The position numbers and the translations under genes are program-made. Positions 17,810-26,831 of a DNA stretch of 64,000 bases are shown piece after piece. The stretch comes from Trichomonas vaginalis G3 (lineage: Eukaryota > Parabasalia > Trichomonadida > Trichomonadidae), in the NCBI RefSeq assembly GCF_026262505.1, contig NC_067206.1, positions 24,319,896 to 24,383,895 on the forward strand, read 5' to 3'. Every line of letters starts with the position of its first letter. The stretch's first letter is position 1. The notes beneath the pieces were generated by a model. It was not told the origin of the DNA, did no database searches, and was given only the letters and a program-made list of their open reading frames with translations.

Positions 17810-19570
17810 ATGTCTGCTCTTCGTAAAGCTGCAGAGGAATACCTCACCGTTGAAAGTATTCCAGAATACAAAGAGACTATCAAAGCTATTCTTGATAACG
17901 AAGCCGAGCTTAAGAAGTACTTCGGTAGCCGTCTTGCATTTGGTACCGCTGGTATCCGTGGTCGCACTGGCCCAGGCTACACACAAATCAACCCAGGTCT
18001 TGTTCTTCAGACCGCTCAGGGCTATTGCAAGTACAGCATTGATACCCTTGGCCTCGAAACAATGCAAAAGCGCGGTATTGTTATTGGCTATGATGCCCGT
18101 AAGTACTCTCGCGAATATGCTGAAATCACAGCATCAGTCTTCTTAATGAAGGGTATCAAAGTTTACCTCTTCTCAACAATTATTCCAACACCATACGTTG
18201 CTTTCGGCATTCGCCATCTTAACGCAGCTGGTGGTGTCATGGTTACAGCTTCCCACAACCCAGCCACAGACAATGGCTACAAGGTTTACTGGGACAACGG
18301 TGCTCAGATCATCGAACCACACGATGCTGGAATCAGCAAGGCCATCCAAGAGAACCTCATCAAATGGGAAGGATTCGATGCCTCCCTCTTCGTTGATTCT
18401 CCACTTTGCATTGATCCACTCGATGACGTCCGCGCTGCTTATAGCAAGATGATCCGCGAGAAGCTCTGCTTCCACTACGAAGAGAACAACAAGCCATCTG
18501 GCCTCCGTGTTGTTTACTCCGCCATGCACGGTGTTGGCCACAAGCCAACTCTTTGGGCTCTTCACACATTCAACCTTCCACTCCCAATCCCAGTTCCAGA
18601 ACAGTGCGAAGGCAATGGTGACTTTCCAACAGCCGCCTTCCCGAACCCAGAAGAAGGTGAACCAGTTTTCCGCCACGCAATTGCTCGTGCTAACCTTACA
18701 GGCGCTGATCTCATCATCTGCCAGGATCCAGATGCTGACCGTGTTGGCATTGCTGTCCGCCAGAAAGATGGTTCATTCCGCATCCTTCACGGCAACCACA
18801 CAGGCACACTTCTCACATGGTGGTACATTCAGCACTTCAAGGGCGACCACTCCAAGGCTAAGTTCATGAACTCCACAGTTTCTACAAAGATGCAGCAGAG
18901 AATCGCTGAAGTCGAAGGCTTCCAGTACGAAGAAACACTCACAGGCTTCAAGTGGCTCGGAAACGCTGCTCTCAAGGCTGCCGAGGAAGGTGTTACACCA
19001 CTTCTTGCATTCGAAGAAGCTATTGGCTTTGAAATGGTTCCACACATCACCCCAGATAAGGATGCTATTTCTACAACAGCTGTTGTCATCGAAATGGCTC
19101 ACTACCTCAAGAGACATGAGAACAAGTCACTCACTGACAAGCTTGATGACATTTATGCCAAGTATGGTTACTACCTCTTCAACAACTCATACTTCATGTG
19201 CCACGATCCAGAAGTCATCAAGGCTGTCTTCGTCCACATGAGAACATCTGGCCCAGAAGGCAAGCATGTTCAGAAGGTTGGCCGCTTCAACGTTAATGGT
19301 GTTAGAGATATGACACTCGGCTACGACTCTCGTACAGCAGACCATGTTCCAGTTTTACCAAAGCAGTCAGGCCAGATGATCACTTTCTACCTCGACAACG
19401 GAACATCTGCTACAATCCGTACATCCGGCACAGAGCCAAAGATCAAATGGTACATCGAACTCGCTGCCGAGAATCTTGAAAAGGCCCAGAAGGATCTTGA
19501 TGAGGTTGTCAAGGCTATCCAAGATGATCTTCTCCTTCGTGAAAAGTACAATCTCAAGCACACAGATTAA
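17810..19570 (+). CDS. Phosphoglucomutase/phosphomannomutase-family enzyme (PGM2-like)
   Basis: The 586-residue protein shows the alpha-D-phosphohexomutase signature: GTAGIRG at 45-51, the phosphoserine loop TASHNP at 146-151 (Ser 148 carries the phosphate), the metal-binding loop DPDADR at 306-311, the sugar-binding EEAIGFEM near 393, and the phosphate-binding RTSGTEPKIKWY near 540. The length and GTAGIRG start fit the PGM2/phosphopentomutase branch, which interconverts glucose-1- and glucose-6-phosphate or ribose phosphates in the cytosol. Which sugar it prefers cannot be read from sequence. It has a clear initiator at 17799-17805 and no introns. The gene is much richer in C-ending codons than its neighbours, as expected of a highly expressed glycolytic-type gene. 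Confidence 0.95.
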   Translation: MSALRKAAEEYLTVESIPEYKETIKAILDNEAELKKYFGSRLAFGTAGIRGRTGPGYTQINPGLVLQTAQGYCKYSIDTLGLETMQKRGIVIGYDARKYSREYAEITASVFLMKGIKVYLFSTIIPTPYVAFGIRHLNAAGGVMVTASHNPATDNGYKVYWDNGAQIIEPHDAGISKAIQENLIKWEGFDASLFVDSPLCIDPLDDVRAAYSKMIREKLCFHYEENNKPSGLRVVYSAMHGVGHKPTLWALHTFNLPLPIPVPEQCEGNGDFPTAAFPNPEEGEPVFRHAIARANLTGADLIICQDPDADRVGIAVRQKDGSFRILHGNHTGTLLTWWYIQHFKGDHSKAKFMNSTVSTKMQQRIAEVEGFQYEETLTGFKWLGNAALKAAEEGVTPLLAFEEAIGFEMVPHITPDKDAISTTAVVIEMAHYLKRHENKSLTDKLDDIYAKYGYYLFNNSYFMCHDPEVIKAVFVHMRTSGPEGKHVQKVGRFNVNGVRDMTLGYDSRTADHVPVLPKQSGQMITFYLDNGTSATIRTSGTEPKIKWYIELAAENLEKAQKDLDEVVKAIQDDLLLREKYNLKHTD

Positions 19571-19622
19571 ATTTCTATTTCTAAAAAATAAGTGTTAAAA
19601 AAATAGCCGTTAATTTTTTTTT

Positions 19623-19629
19623 CTCAAAT
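19623..19629 (+). promoter_or_regulatory. Initiator-like element of the EF-hand gene
   Basis: TCAAATT lies just before the ATG at 19634, matching the loose trichomonad initiator form. A TAACGG-type motif (reverse complement of CCGTTA at 19607-19612) nearby resembles Myb-type sites known in this lineage; that part is weak. Confidence 0.4.
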
Positions 19630-19633
19630 TCAA

Positions 19634-20077
19634 ATGTCAATTTCCTCAGTTATCTCTTTAGACCTCCTCAATAACGCAAAGCTTGCATTTGATCAATTTG
19701 ATGATGACAATGATGGATATATTGAAAACCATTCAATTGAACGATGCATGCGCGCTTTAGGCCTAAATCCAACCTCTGATGAAATGATTGATATACTTCG
19801 GGATACCAATAATCGTCCAATATCTTATTTTTCTTTGTTGTATATTATCTTTAGGCATTCAAGAAATACAAACACGTTTGAAGAATTAAATGATGCATTA
19901 GAAATATTCGATAAAAACAAAACAGGAAAAATTTACGTAGAAGATCTGGTGCGCCTTTGTAAATGCATTCGAAGACCGTTTTCTGATTCACAAATACAAG
20001 ATATCCTTAAAGACTGTACTATTACCAAAGGTATGGTCGAGTACAAAGAATTTATTCAAAAACTGCTTTATTCATGA
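19634..20077 (+). CDS. EF-hand protein, calmodulin/centrin-like
   Basis: The 147-residue protein has the length and four-helix-pair layout of calmodulin. The first loop (DDDNDGYIENHS, residues 23-34) and third loop (DKNKTGKIYVED, 93-104) keep calcium-ligand residues; loop 1 has Ser where the last position is usually Glu, and loop 3 has Asp. The second (about 57-68) and fourth (about 127-138) have lost the pattern, so at most two ions are likely bound. It is probably a calcium-dependent regulatory light-chain-type protein of the cytoskeleton or cytosol; the partner is unknown. It follows the phosphomutase gene by 63 bases on the same strand with its own initiator. Confidence 0.85.
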   Translation: MSISSVISLDLLNNAKLAFDQFDDDNDGYIENHSIERCMRALGLNPTSDEMIDILRDTNNRPISYFSLLYIIFRHSRNTNTFEELNDALEIFDKNKTGKIYVEDLVRLCKCIRRPFSDSQIQDILKDCTITKGMVEYKEFIQKLLYS

Positions 20078-20246
20078 AACACTACCGCAATATTATTTTT
20101 TTATTTATAGCTTGAATATGAAATTATTCGAATAATTTCTCTTTTTTTCAGTTCATTACCTCTTTATCTGTTTATAAACTAACTGTTTTTGTAGCAATTA
20201 TCTTACAAATTATTTCATATTTGCACCAATTAAAAAAGTTTTCCTA

Positions 20247-20323
20247 ATTAAAGTCTCCTAATGATATTCTTGCCTCGATATTGAGTGAACATCTTTCAAA
20301 AAGATGAATAAGAGACTTTACGA
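20247..20323. repeat. Interrupted inverted repeat in intergenic DNA
   Basis: TAAAGTCTC pairs with GAGACTTTA about 60 bases away, enclosing a second small hairpin (CATCTTT/AAAGATG). It lies between the convergent EF-hand and amylase genes, where it could mark transcript ends. Confidence 0.45.
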
Positions 20324-20417
20324 AGGAATATGAGTTTGTAAATTTTCAATAAAATAAATATTTCATTTTAAAATGTATAAGTATTGTTTTAGTAATATAT
20401 ACATCTATTTATAAAGC

Positions 20418-21929
20418 TTAGTATTGGAAAATTTGAACTTGGTATTGGTTGAGAATGACATAAAGTCCAGTTGAACGCAAATCTTCTGCTTTCCTAGTGT
20501 AAGTTTCTCCAGAAACGAGTTCTTTCACTTGAATATTGCCAGTTCCAGGAGCATCAGATAGAACAACGGACCCACCAGAGGTATTTTCGTTAAAGTTAGC
20601 AACAACTAAGATATGCTGAGAACCAGATACCCATTTCCATGCTGGAATTGTTGATGAACCTGAAACCCATAACTGTGTAAATTCACCTTTCTTTAGGGCA
20701 TCCAAATCTAATACTTTGAACAAAACATCATAAAATTGGGTTATATCTGGTCGTGTGTCTTCAGAAGCAGCGCGGCGAAGATGGACATCAATCTTATTCT
20801 TGTAGCCAAGCCATTGATCTTGGAAGAAGAAGCGTAAACCAGGAAGAGTAAGAAGTGTTGCTGCAGCACAGTCCGCAGCAGGATCCCAATTCCAGAATTT
20901 ATCAACAGTCCTTGGTTCATCGTGGTTTTCTGTGAAATGAGCAGTTTTTGAGAAGAAATCAATGTTATGATTTGCAACATATTGTTGGTAACCGTTAAGA
21001 TCGTGGTAGTATAGTTTATCTAAAGGATCCTTATCATAAGTCCAATCGAAACCAAAAGAGTGGAGCTTGGAAAGAACATCTCCATAGCTCTCTGCCATAA
21101 ACTTGAAATCAGGATATGAAGCTTTAACTGCTGATATTGCTTCCGTCCAAAACTCTGTAGTAGGCTTTGTATAACCCCATGATGTAAGTTGAGTTTGCCA
21201 ATAATCCCAAAATTCATCGTTAATAATGAGATGTGACATATCGCAACGGCATCCATCGGCAACAGATGCAATGTATTTGAGAACTGCTATTTGATGCTTC
21301 CTGAATTCGGCATCGGCATAATTATATTGAGCAACATCGGTCCACGGATCACACCAGATGCCACATCCGTAAGCAATGCCGTTGCTCATGTATTTTGAAG
21401 GATCAGGGGTTTCACCTTTGGGACAACGAACGTAAAAATTAAGATTTGTGGTAATTGTTGGAGCATCACATGCGGAATGATTTGGAACAAAATCCAGCAT
21501 TAATTTCATTCCATATGAATGAAGCTTTTGGCGAAGCCATTTAAGATCTTCTTCAGTACCAAGTTGCTTATTCAGTTTGTATTCTGTTATTGAGTAAGGA
21601 GAGCCTATTACATCATCATTCGTCCATCCAGGTAAAACTTGATCGTAAGATTTCTTTAAACCGGGATCAGTTCTATCATGTTGTGGGCCTAATTCTCCTA
21701 TTTGCCAAACACCCATAAACCAGACCCATTCAAATCCTTTTTCTTTCCAAGATTGAAATTCTGAATCTGGAATATCACGAAATGTTGTAATCTGTTTATG
21801 CAATTTCTGTGAAAGACCATACAAATATGGACGTGTTGTTATTTCTAAAAGTCTAGTTGGTAATTGCTTCGAATTAGAGAGGAGTGAGAGAAACAATATT
21901 GACATCACAAATTTTGATTTTTTTTTCAT
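20418..21929 (-). CDS. Secreted alpha-amylase, glycoside hydrolase family 13
   Basis: The 503-residue protein begins with a signal-peptide-like segment (KKKSKFVMSILFLSLLS) and then a TIM-barrel amylase. Conserved region I is DFVPNHS (146-152), region II GCRCDMSH with nucleophile Asp 230, region III FMAESYGD with acid/base Glu 280, and region IV FTENHDEPR with His 336 and Asp 337. A C-terminal beta domain follows. It should hydrolyse alpha-1,4-glucans such as host glycogen outside the cell or in a vacuole. The initiator-like TCAAAAA lies just upstream of the ATG. All catalytic residues are present, so it should be active. Confidence 0.93.
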   Translation of the reverse strand: MKKKSKFVMSILFLSLLSNSKQLPTRLLEITTRPYLYGLSQKLHKQITTFRDIPDSEFQSWKEKGFEWVWFMGVWQIGELGPQHDRTDPGLKKSYDQVLPGWTNDDVIGSPYSITEYKLNKQLGTEEDLKWLRQKLHSYGMKLMLDFVPNHSACDAPTITTNLNFYVRCPKGETPDPSKYMSNGIAYGCGIWCDPWTDVAQYNYADAEFRKHQIAVLKYIASVADGCRCDMSHLIINDEFWDYWQTQLTSWGYTKPTTEFWTEAISAVKASYPDFKFMAESYGDVLSKLHSFGFDWTYDKDPLDKLYYHDLNGYQQYVANHNIDFFSKTAHFTENHDEPRTVDKFWNWDPAADCAAATLLTLPGLRFFFQDQWLGYKNKIDVHLRRAASEDTRPDITQFYDVLFKVLDLDALKKGEFTQLWVSGSSTIPAWKWVSGSQHILVVANFNENTSGGSVVLSDAPGTGNIQVKELVSGETYTRKAEDLRSTGLYVILNQYQVQIFQY

Positions 21930-22084
21930 CGTTTTTGATCAGTATTGTTTTATATGATCAGAATTTTAGCCCAAAAATTCTAGCTAGAGACCATGTATAG
22001 TGTGTATATGTAGAAGGCTGCATTTGTTTTTTTGCAAGGACATGACTAAATAAGGCTGCAAATGTACCTTAAGGATTCTGACAA

Positions 22085-22460
22085 ACTATTTGATGATAAT
22101 GATCCTGTATGGATTTTCTTCTTTGCTACGTCAATTGACATCAAAATTACAATGATGAAAATGATATTACATCATTTGGTATTTTCTTACTTCCAAACGG
22201 TTCGTCTTATGTTAAGACAAAGATATTTGTTACAATTATTGTTCTTGTTATAGTTTCTATACCAAGAATGATAACAAGAACAATAACATATCCACTTGCT
22301 CCATTGCATTCCTGTCTGACCATTTCATACAGTCAGAGGGATTTATTTTGATAATTGGACTTGCTATGCCAACAATTGATTACGATGCGAGTATTGGAGC
22401 TAATATCATATATGCGACGAGTCAGGAAGGCCTTTGCTGAATTATTTGGTGATTCCAAAT
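22085..22460 (+). pseudogene. Possible remnant of a membrane-protein gene
   Basis: Plus-strand sequence encodes SFGIFLLPNGSSYVKTKI and a hydrophobic run FVTIIVLVIVSIP, then pieces ending RKAFAELFGDSK, without one continuous frame. It looks like the decayed tail of a membrane protein. No family recognised; alternatively it is chance coding content in AT-rich DNA. Confidence 0.3.
22222..22289. repeat. Inverted repeat, about 17-bp arms
   Basis: ATTATTGTTCTTGTTAT pairs with ATAACAAGAACAATAA across a spacer of about 25 bases, inside the possible membrane-protein remnant. Confidence 0.6.
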
Positions 22461-22697
22461 AAGAGATCTATAAATTGTTTGTTTCGATCTATATATTTAA
22501 TAAAATTTTTTATGGAACTATGGATATTTCTTAAGAAACTAGTGTTTCCATAAGCTTCAATTATTAGAAGTAATTAATTTTCAAATTCATTATGCAAATC
22601 TTTGCTTTTGAATATTATTAATTTAATTGCATGAAAATAATAATATATTGATTTTTATTTTGAATCAAAAAATTGCAATATGTGACTGATTATATAT

Positions 22698-23852
22698 TTA
22701 TTCATTATCCATATTATCCATTTCGAATTTGTCTGTCTCTGTATCCCCAAGGATTTCTTCCAAACCATCAATAATGGCGTGTTTCTTCCAGTAGAAAACG
22801 TGTATGATTCCCATTAAACCGTAAGCAATTATAGGTGCTGCTATAGTTGTGTATCCAAATATTGAGTATATTTTTGTATATGGGGAATCCATTTCTTGTT
22901 TTGCTAAAAAGCTATATAAATCTTCAGATTCTTTTTGATAGTCTTCATATTTTTCATCCTGATTGTATTTTTTAACTTCCTCTAGTGTGAAAATTCCATT
23001 GGGTGGAATAAAAAGACCTATATCATTTGGGAAAAGATGACCATTTGAAGATTCCTCATTATTTTTGAAATAGTCCACTTTAAATGAATATTTTGCGGTA
23101 ACATGATTGTCATCTCTAGAACGCGTATTGAGGCCAACTAATGGAATTATGGAACCTCCTGTACCATTATTAATAAGCTCTTCGTCGCTCAAAGTTAAAT
23201 AATATTCTCCAGCCCAGAATCTTAAAACGGATTCATTTCCGCCGCGTTCACGTGAATATGTATATTTGGAAGTTTTTCCCGGTTGACTTATATGATAAAC
23301 ATTTGTGCCACGATCTAAAATGTAGTTGCTGTTACTGGAATCAAAAGTTCTACGGAGGGCAAATAAATCTAATGAATCATACATTTTTGTGGAGAAATAA
23401 ACTTTGACCTCTGTGTCTTCAATAAATTTTCTGTTTAGCTTCTCATTCAGGAAAATTTTTCGAAGAGATGTTAATATATTAGTTTTAACAGCATCGCTAT
23501 GGCCATCGTAACTTTTTAGGGTTGTTTTCTTTAACTTTACTGGTGCAGAAATTGGAAGAATTGAGATAGTGCATGATGCTGATTTACACTGATATTCTGG
23601 AAAAGAATAGGATGGACTATCATCAAAATCATGTAGATTTATAACAGAAAAGGGATTTAAATATTCTGTCCTGTTGAGTGTTACGGAATAGGTGCCTGTT
23701 CCACTAACAATGTGATGAAATTTAACTTTAATTAAATCTTGTGGGGTGAAATATATGTTTGTATAATTGGGACATCCTCGTCGGTCAACATTTTTACTTA
23801 TATTATCATATCTCATTTCATAATACTCGAATATTAAAGAAATTATTAGCAT
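22698..23852 (-). CDS. Single-pass membrane protein, unrecognised
   Basis: The 384-residue protein has a short hydrophobic N-terminus (MLIISLIFEYY), a long polar, beta-prone presumably extracellular region with several N-x-S/T sites (for example NRT, NGT), a transmembrane segment at about residues 337-358 (IFGYTTIAAPIIAYGLMGII) and a short acidic cytoplasmic tail. This layout suggests a type I surface or vesicular protein. I recognise no family. CCATTTA a few bases before the ATG could be the initiator. It is divergent from the multi-pass membrane gene to the right. Confidence 0.7.
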   Translation of the reverse strand: MLIISLIFEYYEMRYDNISKNVDRRGCPNYTNIYFTPQDLIKVKFHHIVSGTGTYSVTLNRTEYLNPFSVINLHDFDDSPSYSFPEYQCKSASCTISILPISAPVKLKKTTLKSYDGHSDAVKTNILTSLRKIFLNEKLNRKFIEDTEVKVYFSTKMYDSLDLFALRRTFDSSNSNYILDRGTNVYHISQPGKTSKYTYSRERGGNESVLRFWAGEYYLTLSDEELINNGTGGSIIPLVGLNTRSRDDNHVTAKYSFKVDYFKNNEESSNGHLFPNDIGLFIPPNGIFTLEEVKKYNQDEKYEDYQKESEDLYSFLAKQEMDSPYTKIYSIFGYTTIAAPIIAYGLMGIIHVFYWKKHAIIDGLEEILGDTETDKFEMDNMDNE

Positions 23853-23944
23853 TGTAAATGGTTTCGATTGCCAATAAAAATTTCAAGTTTTTGAATTATT
23901 TTGAATACTTTGAAAGCAAAAATTATGATAATTCGAATGCACTC

Positions 23945-24303
23945 AAAAGGGATAAAAAGAACGACTTCCTATACAAAATGTAGTGACTTTTAATCCGCCA
24001 CTTCAAATTAACGTCCGTTAGATTAAGATTTTGATGATTAACTTACAGAAATAAATGCTTTGACTATTAAGAAAAAAGCATAATGGATTATAAATTATAA
24101 CGTATAATTTTGTGAGATGATTGAATTTTTTTCTTGCGAATTTTCATAACAATATACCATTCGTAAAGGAAAAAAAAAGAACGACTTCCTATACAAATTT
24201 TAGCGACTTTTAATCCACCTTTCAAATTAAGACCTCAATTCAGAATTATGCAGTTAGATTAAGATTTCGATGATTAACTTACAGAAATAAATGTTTTGAC
24301 AAT
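23945..24303. repeat. Two direct repeats of about 120 bp, 220-bp period
   Basis: A segment starting AAAAGAACGACTTCCTATAC (about 23953-24065) recurs in diverged form at about 24172-24303, both ending in a TTAACTTACAGAAATAAATG block. It lies in the shared upstream region of two divergent membrane-protein genes and may hold duplicated control sites. Confidence 0.75.
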
Positions 24304-24560
24304 ATATGAATATAAAAAGTTTTATGAATTTAATTACAAAAAGTATAGTTTTAAGAGCTGACTGAATTTTATTTCTTTTGGATTTTCACAACGATATACC
24401 TTTTGGAATAAGACAAACGATATAGTCGCATTCTAAGACATTTTTATCAAAAAGTTCTAAAAATGATTATTTTGTTTATTATTATTTCTATATGCTGGAC
24501 TCAATATTTTTTTATTTTTTTTAAATTGAAATATATTGAATTTAAAAATTTTAAATCAAA

Positions 24561-26291
24561 ATGGGAGGCTTAACTCTAGTTTCATTAATTAATTCGTTTG
24601 TTACATTTATTCAAAACATTGCCATTGGGCTTGGATTTTTCAAACTTCACCCACCTCGCTGGCTCAAAATATTGGGAGATGCCATTATTCATTTTATTTC
24701 AACAATTCTTGATATTAATAACTCAATACAGGAACTCAGTCTATCTGCCAAACTAATATTAAATTGCATCTTACTTCCAATGTTCTTATTATTTATAGGG
24801 CAACTTTTTTTGGGAAGTGTATCAATATATTTGGGATATTTCCTTTTCCCAGGAGCTAGTATTTTTGGTTATGGCATTTATGAAATCTCAAAAAATTCAA
24901 AGGAATATATTGGTCTTGTTTTAGGTATTGGAGTGACAGTTTTTGTAATTCTTGTCTCTTTAGCGATATTTTGTTGCAAACCTCTCAAATATTACGAATT
25001 TAGGCATCTTGATAAAAGTATATTCTTAGGATTTATGCATTTAATTTTCTTTGCATTATACCTATTATGCGCGGTTGCAAGTCTAGGCGTAATCAAGGGA
25101 TATGCAAGCGAAGATTTCAAGGGAGCATTTTTCCCTGTTGGTACAATATTCTTTTTCATTGCCGCAATTTGCTATTTAGTGTATGCAATTCTAAGGATGA
25201 CTTCATGTGGTGCAATCAAGTTAAGCAGACTTAAAGTGTTTATAAGATTAAATGCTATGAAATTGATTTTCATTATTTTCAATGCGATTTATTTGCCAAT
25301 CTTTCAATCTATTCTGTATTCTTTAATGACAATCAAAAATGTATGTCCATCGGGAACATATCCTTACTCATACTATGCAAGTAATGTTTTTTCTTCAAGA
25401 TATTTTTCATGTATTAGAAATGAAAATATTTCCGAAAGTAATAGTGAAACAAGATTTAGATTTAATCTTGCAACACAAACAAAAGAATGGAAATATGAAT
25501 ATGCTCCTCAAATTGTTTTTTGTATCATTTTTGTAATAATTGCATACCCTTTGGTTGTATTCTTCGTTATAAATGTAATACATGATAAATATGGAGATGA
25601 AGCTTACAAAATGGAGAACGCAGGAGCAAGTTTATTTAAAGACTATAGGCAAGAATACAAGTATTGGCCCCTTGCTTCACTATTGTATAAGTTGGTTGTT
25701 GCAACAATAACAATTATGGCGAACTTATATGTCCCTGGTCTGATGTTATTATTAACATTCGTATATGTTGGTTATGGCGTTTTGATTTTCTTCCTTAAAC
25801 CATTCGAAAATAAGTTTAACAATTGGATCGAAATTGCAAACAATGGTTTGAGTTTTATCTTCTCATTTATTTCAGTTTCAGCTGCATTCGGCGCTAATGT
25901 TCCACCTCTTGTATTGACTATAATGAGCTCAATTGAAACAATCATTTCCATTGGTCTAGAAATTGCTGCCTATGTTATTGACAAGAAAAACAGTCAGAAT
26001 GAAGAAAAGGCGAAGAAAATGAAAGAACTTGAAGCAAATTATTTATTGGAAAAACCACTTTTATATTATACAACGGTTTTCTTTTACTTTGGTTGCTTTA
26101 TTATTGGATTTTTCGTTGCTAATATTATAGCAATTACAACACCAGTTAAGAATGATCTCGAAATGATTCCCACAAATACGTGCGTATTCCTAGAATATGA
26201 GCCAAAGATGGACTTTCTCGATACTAATAAATGTGTTCATCTTAGCGATATCAAACCGTCTATAGAAGAGAGATATTATACCGATGAATGA
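24561..26291 (+). CDS. Multi-pass membrane protein, about ten segments
   Basis: The 576-residue protein has about ten to eleven hydrophobic helices (around residues 63-85, 88-108, 117-138, 153-177, 190-212, 232-258, 318-345, 375-395, 398-418, 430-450 and 505-530). A soluble loop with KMENAGASLFKDYRQEYKYW lies before the pair with PGLMLLLTFVYVGYGVLIFF. Such large polytopic proteins of unknown role, some channel-like, are common in trichomonads. I cannot assign transport or channel function. The initiator-like TCAAAAT precedes the ATG at 24561 directly. The gene looks whole. Confidence 0.75.
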   Translation: MGGLTLVSLINSFVTFIQNIAIGLGFFKLHPPRWLKILGDAIIHFISTILDINNSIQELSLSAKLILNCILLPMFLLFIGQLFLGSVSIYLGYFLFPGASIFGYGIYEISKNSKEYIGLVLGIGVTVFVILVSLAIFCCKPLKYYEFRHLDKSIFLGFMHLIFFALYLLCAVASLGVIKGYASEDFKGAFFPVGTIFFFIAAICYLVYAILRMTSCGAIKLSRLKVFIRLNAMKLIFIIFNAIYLPIFQSILYSLMTIKNVCPSGTYPYSYYASNVFSSRYFSCIRNENISESNSETRFRFNLATQTKEWKYEYAPQIVFCIIFVIIAYPLVVFFVINVIHDKYGDEAYKMENAGASLFKDYRQEYKYWPLASLLYKLVVATITIMANLYVPGLMLLLTFVYVGYGVLIFFLKPFENKFNNWIEIANNGLSFIFSFISVSAAFGANVPPLVLTIMSSIETIISIGLEIAAYVIDKKNSQNEEKAKKMKELEANYLLEKPLLYYTTVFFYFGCFIIGFFVANIIAITTPVKNDLEMIPTNTCVFLEYEPKMDFLDTNKCVHLSDIKPSIEERYYTDE

Positions 26292-26831
26292 TAATTCCTA
26301 TCAAACTTATATGAAAATATTTAAACATTGAATTTCATTCTTTGAAATTTACTTCTTTTTATTTTCAATTTCAAAAACTTTTTTGAAATATTAGGAATGT
26401 TCTTTAGCCAAACTTTTCGTTTTTCTGGAAACTTGAATGAATGCCAATTTGTAATGTCTTTAAATAGCATAATTGATGCTTTTTTATGAATACACAGACT
26501 GTTATTTATGGCTTTAGGGTCGCGAATTGTTTAATTTAAATTCACTTTGTGTTTATTTTTCCTTCATTGATTAGATTTTAGATATTTAGATATATGGTCG
26601 GAATACCTTTGTATAGGACAGTATACACTATTAAGTTTCTGAGTCGTAATTGCTTTGAAGAAGAATTAAAGTGGCTTAGTAGACTCGACTCTTAAAAAAA
26701 ACATCATTCCACTTTCAAAGAGCTTAAACGATGATATGAAAACCAATTCGAATGGGCAGTTTTAATGAACATTATCATGAATAAAAAATAATTAAAAAAT
26801 TATCAAAAATACAAAAATATTTTTAAGTAGA
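26292..26831. other. Intergenic region between convergent host genes
   Basis: AT-rich, with weak short inverted repeats only (for example GAGTCG/CGACTC near 26640-26690). No gene or RNA is seen. Confidence 0.6.

Noticed and set aside
17850-19561. Alternative frames of 60-167 codons over the phosphomutase gene
   Set aside because: They overlap a complete enzyme with all catalytic motifs and show no coding features of their own.
22062-22253. Independent 63-codon gene
   Set aside because: No homology, poor context, and a different frame shows more protein-like content; listed instead as a weak remnant.
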